Shown here: positions 28,544 to 36,782 of the stretch, piece by piece
Layout of the letters: every line of letters begins with the position of its first letter
Position numbering within the stretch: position 1 is the stretch's first letter
Assembly: GCF_029168335.1 (NCBI RefSeq)
Contig: NZ_JARGYC010000031.1
Coordinates: forward strand, 1-52,079
Source of the DNA: Psychromarinibacter sediminicola
Lineage (GTDB): Bacteria > Pseudomonadota > Alphaproteobacteria > Rhodobacterales > Rhodobacteraceae
Direction of reading: 5' to 3'
Length of the DNA: 52,079 bases
The notes under the pieces: generated by a model
Databases searched by the model: none
The model's input: the letters and a program-made list of their open reading frames with translations, nothing else
Told to the model about the DNA's origin: nothing
Translations under genes and position numbers: made by a program

Positions 28544-30109
28544 ATGCGCCATCTTCGTGCGGCGGTTCTCGCCGCACTTTCCCTGATTCCAACGGTCTGC
28601 CCCGCACCTGCGGCCGACGTCACGCTGACCTCCCGCGACGGCACGGTGGAGGTGGAAGGCGACCTGCTGGGCTATGACGGCGAGTTCTACCGGGTCGACA
28701 CGGTCTATGGCGTGCTGACGGTCGACGGCAGCGGCGTGGTCTGCGAAGGCCCCGGCTGCCCCGACCTGACGGCGTTCGTCGCCCGCTTCACCTTCTCCGG
28801 CGCGCGGACCATGGGCGAGGTGCTGTTGCCCTCGCTGGTCGAGGCCTTCGCCGCGCGCGCGGGCTACCTGGTCGAGCGGCAGATCATCGACGACACGCAT
28901 TTCGCCTATATCCTGACCGACCAGACCACCGGCGCCAAGGCCGCCGAGATCGGGTTCCGCGTGACCTCGACCGAGGAAGGCTTTGCCGACCTTTTGGCCA
29001 ACGAGACCGACATCGTGCTGTCCACCCGCCCGGTCAACGCCACCGAGGTGCGGCTGGCGCGCGAGGCGGGGCTGGGCGACCTGTCGGACCCGCGGCGCAG
29101 CAAGATCCTGGCGCTCGACGCGATGGCGGTGATCGTCTCGGCGGAGAACCCGATGCAGGGGCTGACCCTGTCCCAGATCGCGCGCATCTTCTCGGGCGAG
29201 ATCGCCGACTGGTCCGATCTGGGCGGCCCGGAGGCGCCGATCGCGGTGCACCTGCGCGGCGAGGACTCCGGCCTCGCGCAGGCCTTCGACGCGCGGCTGC
29301 TGGCCCCGCGCGAAAAGGCCGCGGCCGAGGGCACGATCCGCCACGACAGCAACCGCGAGCTCGCCGACGCGGTGGCCGACGACCCGCTGGCCATCGGCAT
29401 CGCGCCCTATTCGGAAACCGGCAACGCCCGCGTGCTGGACATCTACGGCACCTGCGGCATGGTCTCGGTCCTCGACGAGCTGACGGTGAAGACCGAGGAC
29501 TATCCGCTGACCCTGCCGCTCTTCGTTTACACCCCGGCCCGGCGCCTGCCGCTGCTGGCCCGCGAGTTCCTGAAATTCGCCCGCTCGCCGGCGGCGCAAT
29601 ACGTGGTGTCGCGGGCCAATTTCGTGGACCTGCGTCTCTATCGCGTGCCGGTGGCCGAGCAGGGGCACCGGCTGGTCAACGCCATCGCCGAGGCGGGCGA
29701 CGAGATCATGCTGGACGAGCTGCAGCGCCTGGTCCGGGCGATGGAGGGGACCGAGCGGCTGACCCTGTCCTTCCGGTTCGAACCCGGCGGCACCCAGCTC
29801 GACGCGCAGTCGCGCTCGAATGTCGAGGTGCTGGCGCAGCAGATCGAATCCGGCCAGTTCGACTATCGCCCGCTGATCTTCGTGGGCTTTTCCGACAGCG
29901 AGGGGCCGGCCGACGGCAACGAGCGGCTGTCCGGCCGCCGGGCCGCCGCGGTGCGCGACGCGGTGCTGGACGCCGCGCCGACGGCGGATCGCGACAAGCT
30001 GGTGATCTCGGTCGACGCCTTCGGCGAGGCGATGCCGATGGCCTGCGACGACGCCGAATGGGGCCGCGAGATCAACCGCCGGGTCGAGGTCTGGACGACT
30101 CAGAGATAG
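28544..30109 (+). CDS. phosphate-binding-like (PstS) domain fused to a C-terminal OmpA domain
   Basis: 521 aa with a Sec signal peptide (cleavage about AAD at 24). A short beta-rich N-terminal domain (DVTLTSRDGTVEVEGDLLGYDG) is followed by a PstS-like solute-binding region (about 85-365: ILALDAMAVIVSAENPMQGLTLSQIARIFSGEIADW is the typical phosphate-binding-protein hinge). The C-terminal OmpA/Pal peptidoglycan-binding domain (about 405-521) has FEPGGTQLDAQSR, GFSDSEG and LSGRRAAAVRDAV. The protein is thus periplasmic and bound to peptidoglycan. No Pst permease is adjacent. Its end overlaps the convergent radC remnant by 10 bases. Confidence 0.88.
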   Translation: MRHLRAAVLAALSLIPTVCPAPAADVTLTSRDGTVEVEGDLLGYDGEFYRVDTVYGVLTVDGSGVVCEGPGCPDLTAFVARFTFSGARTMGEVLLPSLVEAFAARAGYLVERQIIDDTHFAYILTDQTTGAKAAEIGFRVTSTEEGFADLLANETDIVLSTRPVNATEVRLAREAGLGDLSDPRRSKILALDAMAVIVSAENPMQGLTLSQIARIFSGEIADWSDLGGPEAPIAVHLRGEDSGLAQAFDARLLAPREKAAAEGTIRHDSNRELADAVADDPLAIGIAPYSETGNARVLDIYGTCGMVSVLDELTVKTEDYPLTLPLFVYTPARRLPLLAREFLKFARSPAAQYVVSRANFVDLRLYRVPVAEQGHRLVNAIAEAGDEIMLDELQRLVRAMEGTERLTLSFRFEPGGTQLDAQSRSNVEVLAQQIESGQFDYRPLIFVGFSDSEGPADGNERLSGRRAAAVRDAVLDAAPTADRDKLVISVDAFGEAMPMACDDAEWGREINRRVEVWTTQR

Positions 30110-30264
30110 CCCTCGGCGCGAAAGCTGAGCTCGGTCGATTTACCGACGATCAGGTGGTCGTGCAGCGTCAGCCCCAGCGCCCGCGCCGCCGTCTCGATCT
30201 GGCCGGTCATCGCGATGTCCTGCTCCGACGGGCTGGGGTCGCCCGAGGGGTGGTTGTGCAGGAG
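30100..30264 (-). pseudogene. radC: radC, 3' fragment broken by the mobile element
   Basis: Reading leftward from about 30264, the codons give LLHNHPSGDPSPSEQD, the JAMM/RadC metal-binding motif. The chain then ends VGKSTELSFRAEGYL at TGA 30102-30100, which is the RadC C-terminus. Only about 54 codons of the usual 220 or more remain, with no start. Upstream of the Leu-Leu-His the frame runs into unrelated AT-rich sequence with a stop (30285-30283). The junction is therefore at about 30262-30268. The missing 5' part should lie beyond the right edge of the window if the element is intact. Confidence 0.85.
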
Positions 30265-30369
30265 TCTACTCAAGTTGCTCTTTTAATTGATATATAAGCA
30301 GAAATAGAGATTTCGCCAATGCACTGGTGCCGGTACTTGGGATCGGTATTGAAGGGCTGACCGTGAGCA

Positions 30370-30603
30370 TTACTGTTCGTCTTGGTCCGTCACGTCCAAG
30401 CGTTGAGAGGCACGGCAGATCACGAGATTCGTTCTATCCCATTCGTCGAGCTCTTGAACAGGGTAGAGAACCGCCTTTCCGACTTTTACGTATGGTGGGC
30501 CAACGCGCATAGCACGCCAATTGCGCAGCGTGCCTACGCTGATCTCTTGGCGATATCGCTCTGCGACTTCCTCCGCTGTGAGATATTTCCGTCCTTCCAT
30601 CAT
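30370..30603 (-). CDS. AlpA/excisionase-like small HTH protein
   Basis: 77 aa from ATG 30603, with AGGAG five bases upstream. The frame is open further back to 30945, but that part is non-coding and antisense to a tRNA fragment. The sequence MEGRKYLTAEEVAERYRQ, then SVGTLRNWRAMRVGPPYVKV and GKAVLYPVQELDEW, is the winged-helix HTH_17 pattern of AlpA and Xis proteins. These act as integrase directionality factors or activators of integrase genes. It is the first gene inside the junction with radC. No integrase lies nearby, which is odd for such a gene. Confidence 0.8.
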   Translation of the reverse strand: MMEGRKYLTAEEVAERYRQEISVGTLRNWRAMRVGPPYVKVGKAVLYPVQELDEWDRTNLVICRASQRLDVTDQDEQ

Positions 30604-31290
30604 CACCACTCCTGGGCATCGTGACGCATGGGCGTAAGATGACAGTCCCGGCAGATCATGGAAGAGCTTGAGGAGCGGAGTAGTACGAAGACGAGCAATC
30701 GGCGGAGAAAGGCGAACATGCGTAAGGATTCTCCGGTGCTTGCTTATTTGCGTAGCAAATTCCTGGCAGTTGATTGAGCGCTGCCCTCCGAAGGCGAAGG
30801 CCCCAGGTTCGAATCCTGGTGGGTGCGCCATCTTCCACCAAAAACCGATGACATACGCCGCTGTCGACTGAGGCATCCGTGTGCGGCGCCCGAAGACCTC
30901 ACGGCATTGGTTGGGTTTGGGCCTCCGGGTGACTGCGCTTACCACCGGCCCAGACGCCGCCCCTGGCGGGCGATATTTCTCGAACGGTCGGCTGGCCGAA
31001 GCCTGATTGATAGCGGACTGTGCATGTTTAGGCGCTCATCGGATTGTGTGCCGGCGCTTCCTGCTTGCGGCAAGGACCTCCATCCTGCGGATCGCCGTCC
31101 AAAGTTCGATCGAAATTCGGAAGCGTGGATCTTTTGAACTGTTTCTGCGTGTGTGGACACCTCTCAACCGAGGCTTCCCGACCCTCTCGCGTGCTTGGTC
31201 TCAGCCGCCTCGCCTCACTCGCTGCCCGCCACCTCCTGTCGCGATAAACGACATGACCGCGTTTTGGTGATGGCTTTGAATATCCCCCGG
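30604..31290. other. gene-poor stretch at the element's left edge
   Basis: These 687 bases hold no ORF I can support. They contain the tRNA-Arg 3' fragment (30772-30830) and, after it, about 460 bases of mixed composition with only short, unrecognised frames on both strands. The 39-codon frame at 30658-30777 that ends within the tRNA fragment is too short to call. The stretch looks like junction debris from more than one insertion. Confidence 0.6.
30772..30830 (+). tRNA. 3' fragment of tRNA-Arg(CCG), probable att remnant
   Basis: The anticodon arm (TGCC CTCCGAA GGC, anticodon CCG), variable loop, a perfect T arm (CCAGG TTCGAAT CCTGG), the acceptor 3' strand TGGGTGCG and encoded CCA are all present. 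The 5' half is missing: no GCACCCA acceptor strand or D arm lies upstream, where the sequence is AT-rich. A 3'-only tRNA copy is the classic leftover of tyrosine-integrase insertion. It is not a functional tRNA. Confidence 0.75.
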
Positions 31291-32199
31291 TTATTCCGTA
31301 CTCTGCCTGGAGCGAATCTCCTTTACCAAATCGATCAGTGCTCGCAAAGCGGCAGGCACGTGGCGGTGGCCGGGATAGTAGAGCACCAAGCCCGAGTCTG
31401 GTGGGCACCAGTCATCAAGGACTGCCACCAGACGGCCCGCTGCAAGGTGCTCGCACGCGGCGGTTTCGGGCACGTAGGCGATACCCAAACTGCGAATTGC
31501 CGCTTCGGCTATCAGGTCGTTATCGTTCAGTGTCAGGGTTCCTGGGGGATCCAGGGCGATTTCCTGCCCACGCTTCTCGAATTCCCATCGATAACGCTTG
31601 CCGCTCGGCAAGCGCTGGCGGATACAGCGATGGTTTCGCAGGTCATCGGGAATGTCAGGCTTGCCGAAACGGTTCAAATAGTCCGGTGAGGCGACGGCGA
31701 GAAATCGGAAATCATCGCTGAGGCGCACCGCGATCATATCCTGGGGCACCGCCTCGGCGAGCCGTATGCCCGCATCGAACCCTTGTTCCACAATGTCGAC
31801 AAGCCGTCCATCGCAGACCAGATCAATTTCTACATCCGGGTATCTTTCCAGATAGGTCGGCATGACATGACGGAGCATCATCCGGGCGCCCCCCTTGTCC
31901 GCATTGATGCGTAACACTCCACTGGGAGTGCCGCGCTCATCCGCTAGCGTATCGATCGCGGAATCAAGGTTCCGCAGAACCGGCTCGATCCGTTTCAGCA
32001 GTCGTGATCCGGCGTCTGTCGGCGAAACACTGCGGGTGGTCCGGTTGAGAAGCCGCAGTCCCACTTGCTGTTCCAGCTTCTTCATGCGGTGACTGAGCGC
32101 GGATCGCGATACACCCATGAGATCGGCGGCGCGCCGGAAACTGCGCTCGGCGGCAACGACGGCAAATGCCTCCAGATCAGCCAGCGACGGTTTTTCCAT
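31291..32199 (-). CDS. LysR-family transcriptional regulator
   Basis: 302 aa. The N-terminal winged helix (about 4-63) has the LysR pattern LADLEAFAVVAAERSFRRAADLMGVSRSALS, then HRMKKLEQQVGLRLLNRTTRSVSPTDAG. The ligand-binding domain is of the CrgA-like type (RHVMPTYLERYPDVEIDLV, FDAGIRLAEAVPQDMIAVRL). It is divergent from the SDR gene with a 96-base AT-rich spacer, the usual arrangement in which a LysR protein activates its neighbour. Codon use is less GC-biased than in the core, consistent with cargo. Confidence 0.92.
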   Translation of the reverse strand: MEKPSLADLEAFAVVAAERSFRRAADLMGVSRSALSHRMKKLEQQVGLRLLNRTTRSVSPTDAGSRLLKRIEPVLRNLDSAIDTLADERGTPSGVLRINADKGGARMMLRHVMPTYLERYPDVEIDLVCDGRLVDIVEQGFDAGIRLAEAVPQDMIAVRLSDDFRFLAVASPDYLNRFGKPDIPDDLRNHRCIRQRLPSGKRYRWEFEKRGQEIALDPPGTLTLNDNDLIAEAAIRSLGIAYVPETAACEHLAAGRLVAVLDDWCPPDSGLVLYYPGHRHVPAALRALIDLVKEIRSRQSTE

Positions 32200-32295
32200 T
32201 CGTGAATTTCTTTCACCTAATCATGCAACAATAGCGCTCTTATAGCACCAATCATGGCGGACTACATTATGATTTACTCATGAAAGGAGTGTCAT
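32200..32295. promoter_or_regulatory. divergent promoter region of LysR and SDR genes
   Basis: The 96-base spacer is much richer in A/T than both flanking genes. It contains short dyads such as ATAGCGCTCTTATAGC (32232-32247), which could serve as the T-N11-A LysR box. AAAGGAG at 32283-32289 is the SDR ribosome site. Exact promoter elements cannot be assigned. Confidence 0.5.
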
Positions 32296-33129
32296 ATGAG
32301 CAAAACATGGTTGATTACCGGCGCATCCTCGGGCCTCGGTCGGGAGATGACGGCGCAATTGCTGGCGCGAGGAGATCGCGTCGTGGCGACGGTGCGGCGC
32401 GAGGACACGCTTGCCGATCTCGCGCAGCAGCACGGTGCGAACCTTATGGTTCTGACGCTGGACGTTACCGATTTCGCGCGTGCGCGAAGCGCGATGGATG
32501 ACGCATTCGCCAAGGCGGGGCGGATCGATGTTATCGTCAGCAATGCCGCCTACGGGCTGTTCGGCGCGGCGGAAGAACTCACCGACGAACAGATCGAACA
32601 CCAGATCGCCACAAACCTCACGGGATCGATACACATCATCCGGGCAGCGCTGCCGCATTTGCGCCGTCAGGGCGGCGGACGTATCGTCCAAGTCTCGTCG
32701 GAAGGCGGGCAGATCGCCTATCCCAATTTCAGTCTGTATCATGCCACCAAGTGGGGGATCGAGGGCTTCATCGAATCCGTTGCGCAGGAAGTCGCGCCCT
32801 TCGGTATCGACTTCATCATTGCCGAGCCCGGCCCGACAGGGACGAACTTCGGCCCCAACCTTGTGCGCCCGGCGTCGATGGCGGTCTACGAGGACACGCC
32901 GGCCGGAGACGTGCGGCGCGCCGTCGACAGCGGGAGTTTCGAGATAAAGGGCGACGCGGTACGGACGGTGGAGGCCATGATCGCAGCCGCCGACAGCGAG
33001 GCCCCTGCGCTGCGTCTCACGTTGGGCAGCATTGCCTATGAGTCCATTTCCAAGGCACTGGCCGAGCGGCTCGCATCCCTGCAGGCGCAACGTGACGTTG
33101 CCTTTTCTGCGGACCGCGATGCGCAATAG
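32296..33129 (+). CDS. short-chain dehydrogenase/reductase
   Basis: 277 aa. The Rossmann NADP-binding motif TGASSGLG (8-15), NAAYG (from Asn83), catalytic Ser135 and the YHATK motif (Tyr148, Lys152) make a complete classical SDR. Arg at 35-36 after the second strand suggests NADP preference. It oxidises or reduces an unidentified alcohol/ketone. The divergent LysR gene is its probable regulator. It is cargo of the mobile element. Confidence 0.92.
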   Translation: MSKTWLITGASSGLGREMTAQLLARGDRVVATVRREDTLADLAQQHGANLMVLTLDVTDFARARSAMDDAFAKAGRIDVIVSNAAYGLFGAAEELTDEQIEHQIATNLTGSIHIIRAALPHLRRQGGGRIVQVSSEGGQIAYPNFSLYHATKWGIEGFIESVAQEVAPFGIDFIIAEPGPTGTNFGPNLVRPASMAVYEDTPAGDVRRAVDSGSFEIKGDAVRTVEAMIAAADSEAPALRLTLGSIAYESISKALAERLASLQAQRDVAFSADRDAQ

Positions 33130-33350
33130 CGCTGCCAAGTCTGGCTGGTCACCGATATCGCCTGGGCAACGCAAAGCCCGGGCGCGTTCCGGAAAATCAT
33201 GACTCATTACTTCGCAAAGGAAATCGGCTGTCGCCAAGATCCTTCAACGCCATCAGACACGTCGGATGGGGAAACCAATTTCAGCGGAGGGCGGTGCGTG
33301 ATGCGCCCGATCGAAATCGTGAAGTTGTAAGCCAAGATCTGGGGACGCGG

Positions 33351-33374
33351 ATGAGCAAGGCGTGGTGCATCACA
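33351..33374 (+). pseudogene. possible relic of an SDR gene start
   Basis: ATG 33351, after GGGGACGCGG, gives MSKAWCIT, which matches the start of the SDR 1 kb upstream (MSKTWLIT) at six of eight positions. The frame then loses similarity. This may be the remains of a second SDR gene deleted when the downstream LysR gene was brought next to it. It may also be chance, since the match is short. Nothing else is recognisable in 33130-33423. Confidence 0.25.
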
Positions 33375-33423
33375 CCAGTCCAGCTGTTTGCGGTGCACAA
33401 GCGCGAATCGAAAATAACGCACT

Positions 33424-34314
33424 ATGATCGAATTCCGTCATCTTCGTTACTTTGTGGCAGCGGCAGAGCACGGTAGCCTTCGCAAGGCGGGCATGGCCCT
33501 AGGCATACAGGAGTCGACTATTAGCCGGGCGATCCGTGATCTCGAAGACCAGCTCGGCGCTTCTCTCTTCCAGCGTCACATCGGTGGCGTCCGCCTGACT
33601 ATCGCCGGCGAACGCTTCCTCCACCGGACGCGTACCGCGCTTCAACAAATCAGTGCCGGTGTCAGGGACGTAGGTGCAATCGGACGGTGTGAGGACGGAC
33701 GCGTTAGGGTCGGCATACTTTCCTCGATTGCGTCTGGATTCCTGTCAGACCTACTGCGGGAGTACAACAAAGATCATGCCGGTATCCGAATCGATCTCGT
33801 TGACGGGCATCCTACAGACCATGTCACAGCGATCCGCCATTCCCAACTTGATGTCGCGTTCGTTGTTGGGACAAAGGCGTGGACGGACTGCGAATCTGAT
33901 TGGTTGTGGGTTGAACGAGTTTTTGCGGTGCTGCCGGAGACCCATTCTCTTGTGGGTAAACAGGAACTCGACTGGTCTGATCTTGTGGGAGAAAGCTTCA
34001 TCGTAGGCGATGCCGCGCCCGGTCCGGATATCCATAATTACTTGGTAAATCGGTTAGTGGATTTCGGAAACCATCCCGAGGTCGAAGTTCAACGCGTGAG
34101 CCGAGACAATCTCCTGTCTCTCGTCGCGGTAGGACGCGGGCTGACACTCACCAGCGAAGCAACAACTCTTGCACAAGTGCCCGGCGTCACTTATCGCCCA
34201 ATATCTGGAGAAGCTCTTCCTTTCAGCGCAATTTGGTCCGCTCGGAACGACAATCCGGCAATGCGTCGCCTACTCAGCATGGCGCGCTCAATGTCAAATG
34301 CCGCCATTTCCTGA
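33424..34314 (+). CDS. LysR-family transcriptional regulator (second)
   Basis: 296 aa. The N-terminus RHLRYFVAAAEHGSLRKAGMALGIQESTISRAIRDLEDQLG is a LysR winged helix. The effector domain follows (VRVGILSSIASGFLSDLLREYN, FVVGTKAWTDCESDWL). The effector domain differs from the first LysR, so the two are not a recent duplicate. Its 3' end overlaps the convergent DUF2274 gene by 21 bases. Base composition is lower in GC than either neighbour block, suggesting a separate origin. Target unknown. Confidence 0.9.
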   Translation: MIEFRHLRYFVAAAEHGSLRKAGMALGIQESTISRAIRDLEDQLGASLFQRHIGGVRLTIAGERFLHRTRTALQQISAGVRDVGAIGRCEDGRVRVGILSSIASGFLSDLLREYNKDHAGIRIDLVDGHPTDHVTAIRHSQLDVAFVVGTKAWTDCESDWLWVERVFAVLPETHSLVGKQELDWSDLVGESFIVGDAAPGPDIHNYLVNRLVDFGNHPEVEVQRVSRDNLLSLVAVGRGLTLTSEATTLAQVPGVTYRPISGEALPFSAIWSARNDNPAMRRLLSMARSMSNAAIS

Positions 34315-34560
34315 TCGCTGCACGGTAGTTGCTGCTTTCGATCGACGCCCTTCCTTCCGCGCTTTGGCAAAACCTCGATCTGTCGCCATGAAGCGCGCCA
34401 GCATCGGTGCGACAAGCTTTACCGGCTCGTTCTTCTGTCCGGTTTCGCGCGCCAACACCTCTGCATAGGCGACGAGATCGCGATGAATGTCAGCGGGGAG
34501 TTCAATGTTCAGTTTGACAGGTTTGTCGTCGGGAATGGCGCCCAGTTTGAGCTTGGTCAT
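34294..34560 (-). CDS. DUF2274 protein, tail of the trb cluster
   Basis: 88 aa. MTKLKLGAIPDDKPVKLNIELPADIHRDLVAYAEVLARETGQ is the DUF2274 pattern. The fold looks like ribbon-helix-helix (a beta strand VKLNIELP, then helices). In alphaproteobacterial conjugative elements this gene regularly follows trbI. It begins four bases after the trbI stop. Function unknown; a DNA-binding regulator of the transfer genes is plausible. Confidence 0.85.
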   Translation of the reverse strand: MTKLKLGAIPDDKPVKLNIELPADIHRDLVAYAEVLARETGQKNEPVKLVAPMLARFMATDRGFAKARKEGRRSKAATTVQRSGNGGI

Positions 34561-34563
34561 GGA

Positions 34564-35754
34564 TCAACTCCGATAGGGTTCAAGAATAAGGTCACGCGTG
34601 ACCATGACGCGCACCGGGAAGCCGGGGTCCACGGTCAGGGTCGGCGGGATTGAAATCTGACGGCGGACAATTTCGTCGCCGGCGCGACCGACCGTGTCCT
34701 GCGTTCCTTCACGGATAGCGCGGGCGATGTCGTCATCATCGTCGGCGCCCAGTTCAACGCCGATATTCAGGATAGTGGCGAGCCCGGCCGCCATGAACAG
34801 ACGCCCCCAATGATGATCGACGCCATCTTCGAGCCCGGCGTAACCGGCTTCGTCGGCGCCAGGCTGGCGTTCAAGAGTGATGGAACGGCCGTTGGGCAGA
34901 ATCAGCCGGGTCCAGGCAAGAAGCACCCGGCTCTGCCCGAAGGCGACGCGGCTGTCATATTCGCCGATGAGACGCGAGCCTTGAGGGATCAACAGGAAAC
35001 GGCCGGTCGGGCTGTCATAGACATGGGATGTCACCTGGGCGGTGATCTGGCCGGGAAGATCCGAGCGAAGGCCGGTAACAAGCGCCGCCGGAATGACCGC
35101 GCCGGCCTGGACGACATAAGGGCTCGGCGGATCGGTAAGCCGGTCGGTACTCGTCGTGCGGCGATCGACAGGTTCGTCGAGAAAGGCCTCGTGCCGTTGC
35201 GTCGCGTCCGGCGCAGCGGAAGCCGCATTGGCAGGAAAGAATGACTCGGTGGTGGACGGAGCGGCAGCCACTTGCGAGGCTTGCGACTGTGCCTGCACGG
35301 TGGTGCTGGCTTCGGCGAAGAGTTGGCTGAGGCGGGCCGCTTCCATTTCCTGGGCGCGGCGCTGTTCCTCCGGATCGGCGGCCGGGGTGGTGACGACTGG
35401 GGAGGGGACCGGCTCGCCGCGCCGTTGTGCTGACAGGATCGGCCGTCCGAGTTCGCCAGGCAGCGGCGGCCCGAGCTGCGGCACATCCGTGTAATCCGCC
35501 GGCAGGCGCGACAGGCCTTCGGCTTCCTGAATGCGCTCTGTGGAATAGAGCTCTTGCGGACCATCGACAGGTTCGCGGTCCTGCAGGGCAATGATCAGGA
35601 TGGCCCCGAGCCCAAGACCGCCTACCGTTCCCAGAACCATGAGCGTCCGGCGTGAGAGCCGCATCGCACGCGGCGGATCGGCGCGCAGTCTCAGCGACGC
35701 AGCGATGTCCTCCCCGTCTTCGATCTCCGGACTTTTCTCGGGTTTCTCGCTCAT
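34564..35754 (-). CDS. trbI: conjugal transfer protein TrbI (VirB10-like)
   Basis: 396 aa. An N-terminal cytoplasmic tail, one transmembrane helix (about 37-58), a Pro/Ala/Gln-rich periplasmic linker and the VirB10 C-terminal domain (about 210-396: VQAGAVIPAALVTGLRSDLPGQITAQV, FLLIPQGSRLIGEYDS, GRLFMAAGLATILNIGVEL). TrbI spans both membranes and links the inner-membrane ATPases to the outer-membrane pore. The start overlaps trbG (ATGA). Confidence 0.94.
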   Translation of the reverse strand: MSEKPEKSPEIEDGEDIAASLRLRADPPRAMRLSRRTLMVLGTVGGLGLGAILIIALQDREPVDGPQELYSTERIQEAEGLSRLPADYTDVPQLGPPLPGELGRPILSAQRRGEPVPSPVVTTPAADPEEQRRAQEMEAARLSQLFAEASTTVQAQSQASQVAAAPSTTESFFPANAASAAPDATQRHEAFLDEPVDRRTTSTDRLTDPPSPYVVQAGAVIPAALVTGLRSDLPGQITAQVTSHVYDSPTGRFLLIPQGSRLIGEYDSRVAFGQSRVLLAWTRLILPNGRSITLERQPGADEAGYAGLEDGVDHHWGRLFMAAGLATILNIGVELGADDDDDIARAIREGTQDTVGRAGDEIVRRQISIPPTLTVDPGFPVRVMVTRDLILEPYRS

Positions 35755-36782
35755 TCGCGACCTCCACGGGAGGAATGGCGGGCGGCTACGGCCTGTCGCA
35801 CGCCGTCGGTGCGGACGATCCGTACCCGTTTCTGTTCGTCGCCGAGGCGTAGCTCGGCGGCGGCGAAGAGCCGGTCGACGATCATGTAGTTGCGGCGGAT
35901 GCGGTAATTGACGAGCTGGCCTTCACCTTCGGGTCCAATGACAAAAAGCGGCGGCATCTCTCCCTGACCGATCCCTCGCGGAAACTCGATGAAGACCTGC
36001 CGCCCGTCATCGAAGGCGCGCCGCGGCCGCCAGGGTGCACGGTCACCTTCGATCCGGTAGCGGAAGCGTAGAGAGTCGAGCGCGATGTCGCGTTCGATCG
36101 GCAGCGCGGCCTCCGCCTCGGCATTACGTCGCCTGAGGGCGATCAATGCGTCTTCGGCGTAGGTCCAGGAGACCGATGCCATATAGGCGGACGGGTTCGC
36201 CCTCAGTTCGAGATGATAGGTGCGCCGGTCGGTATTGATGACGAGGTTGGTCTGAAGATCGGGCCGCGTCGGTTTGACGAGGATATGGATGCGCTGGCTG
36301 TCGCCCGAACCGCTTAGCGTGTCACCGATGATCCAGCGGGCGGTGTCGCCGGCGGCGATCGGGCCGGCGCCGACGAGCTTCTCGCCAGGCTGAAGAGCGA
36401 TGTCAGTGATCTGCCCTGGCGAGGCATAAACCTGATAAAGCGCGCCGGCGCTATACGGATAGAGCTGGACAGCATTGATGAAGCCGTCGCGCACCGGCTC
36501 CATACGGGCGGCGTCGTTCGCCTCGGTCACGCGTTCGGCAGGATCAATAGGTTCGGGGTCTCCTGCCTTGCCATCAACCGGCTTGAGCTGCCCTGGTAGT
36601 GGCAGCGGTTCGGTCTGCTCGACGATCCGCACCGGGCGTTCCGGTTCCGGGAGGAGCGTCGCTTCGATAGCGGGTTCGTCATAGGCGATTTCGGGCGGTT
36701 TGAAGGTCGCGCATCCCGACAAGGCGGTGGCGGCCAAAAGGACGGCGATGGAGGCTTTGCGAGGCGGACGTGTTCTTGTCAT
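35751..36782 (-). CDS. trbG: conjugal transfer lipoprotein TrbG (VirB9-like)
   Basis: 343 aa, start ATG 36782. The N-terminus carries a signal with a lipobox-like LSGC (about residue 23). The VirB9 C-terminal part includes LYQVYASPGQITDIALQPGEKL and IRRNYMIVDRLFAAAELRLG. It forms the outer-membrane ring with TrbI. The start overlaps the trbF stop. Confidence 0.92.
   Translation of the reverse strand: MTRTRPPRKASIAVLLAATALSGCATFKPPEIAYDEPAIEATLLPEPERPVRIVEQTEPLPLPGQLKPVDGKAGDPEPIDPAERVTEANDAARMEPVRDGFINAVQLYPYSAGALYQVYASPGQITDIALQPGEKLVGAGPIAAGDTARWIIGDTLSGSGDSQRIHILVKPTRPDLQTNLVINTDRRTYHLELRANPSAYMASVSWTYAEDALIALRRRNAEAEAALPIERDIALDSLRFRYRIEGDRAPWRPRRAFDDGRQVFIEFPRGIGQGEMPPLFVIGPEGEGQLVNYRIRRNYMIVDRLFAAAELRLGDEQKRVRIVRTDGVRQAVAARHSSRGGRE

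Noticed and set aside
30658-30777. 39-codon frame ending in the tRNA-Arg fragment, considered as an integrase tail
   Set aside because: It is too short, has no catalytic tyrosine or known C-terminal pattern, and lacks support from codon use.
30754-30830. A complete tRNA-Arg gene
   Set aside because: The bases that should form the 5' acceptor strand and D arm do not pair with TGGGTGC or with each other, so only the 3' part is present.
30604-30945. N-terminal 114-codon extension of the small AlpA-like protein
   Set aside because: It reads through the tRNA-Arg fragment in antisense. The true start has a ribosome site at ATG 30603.
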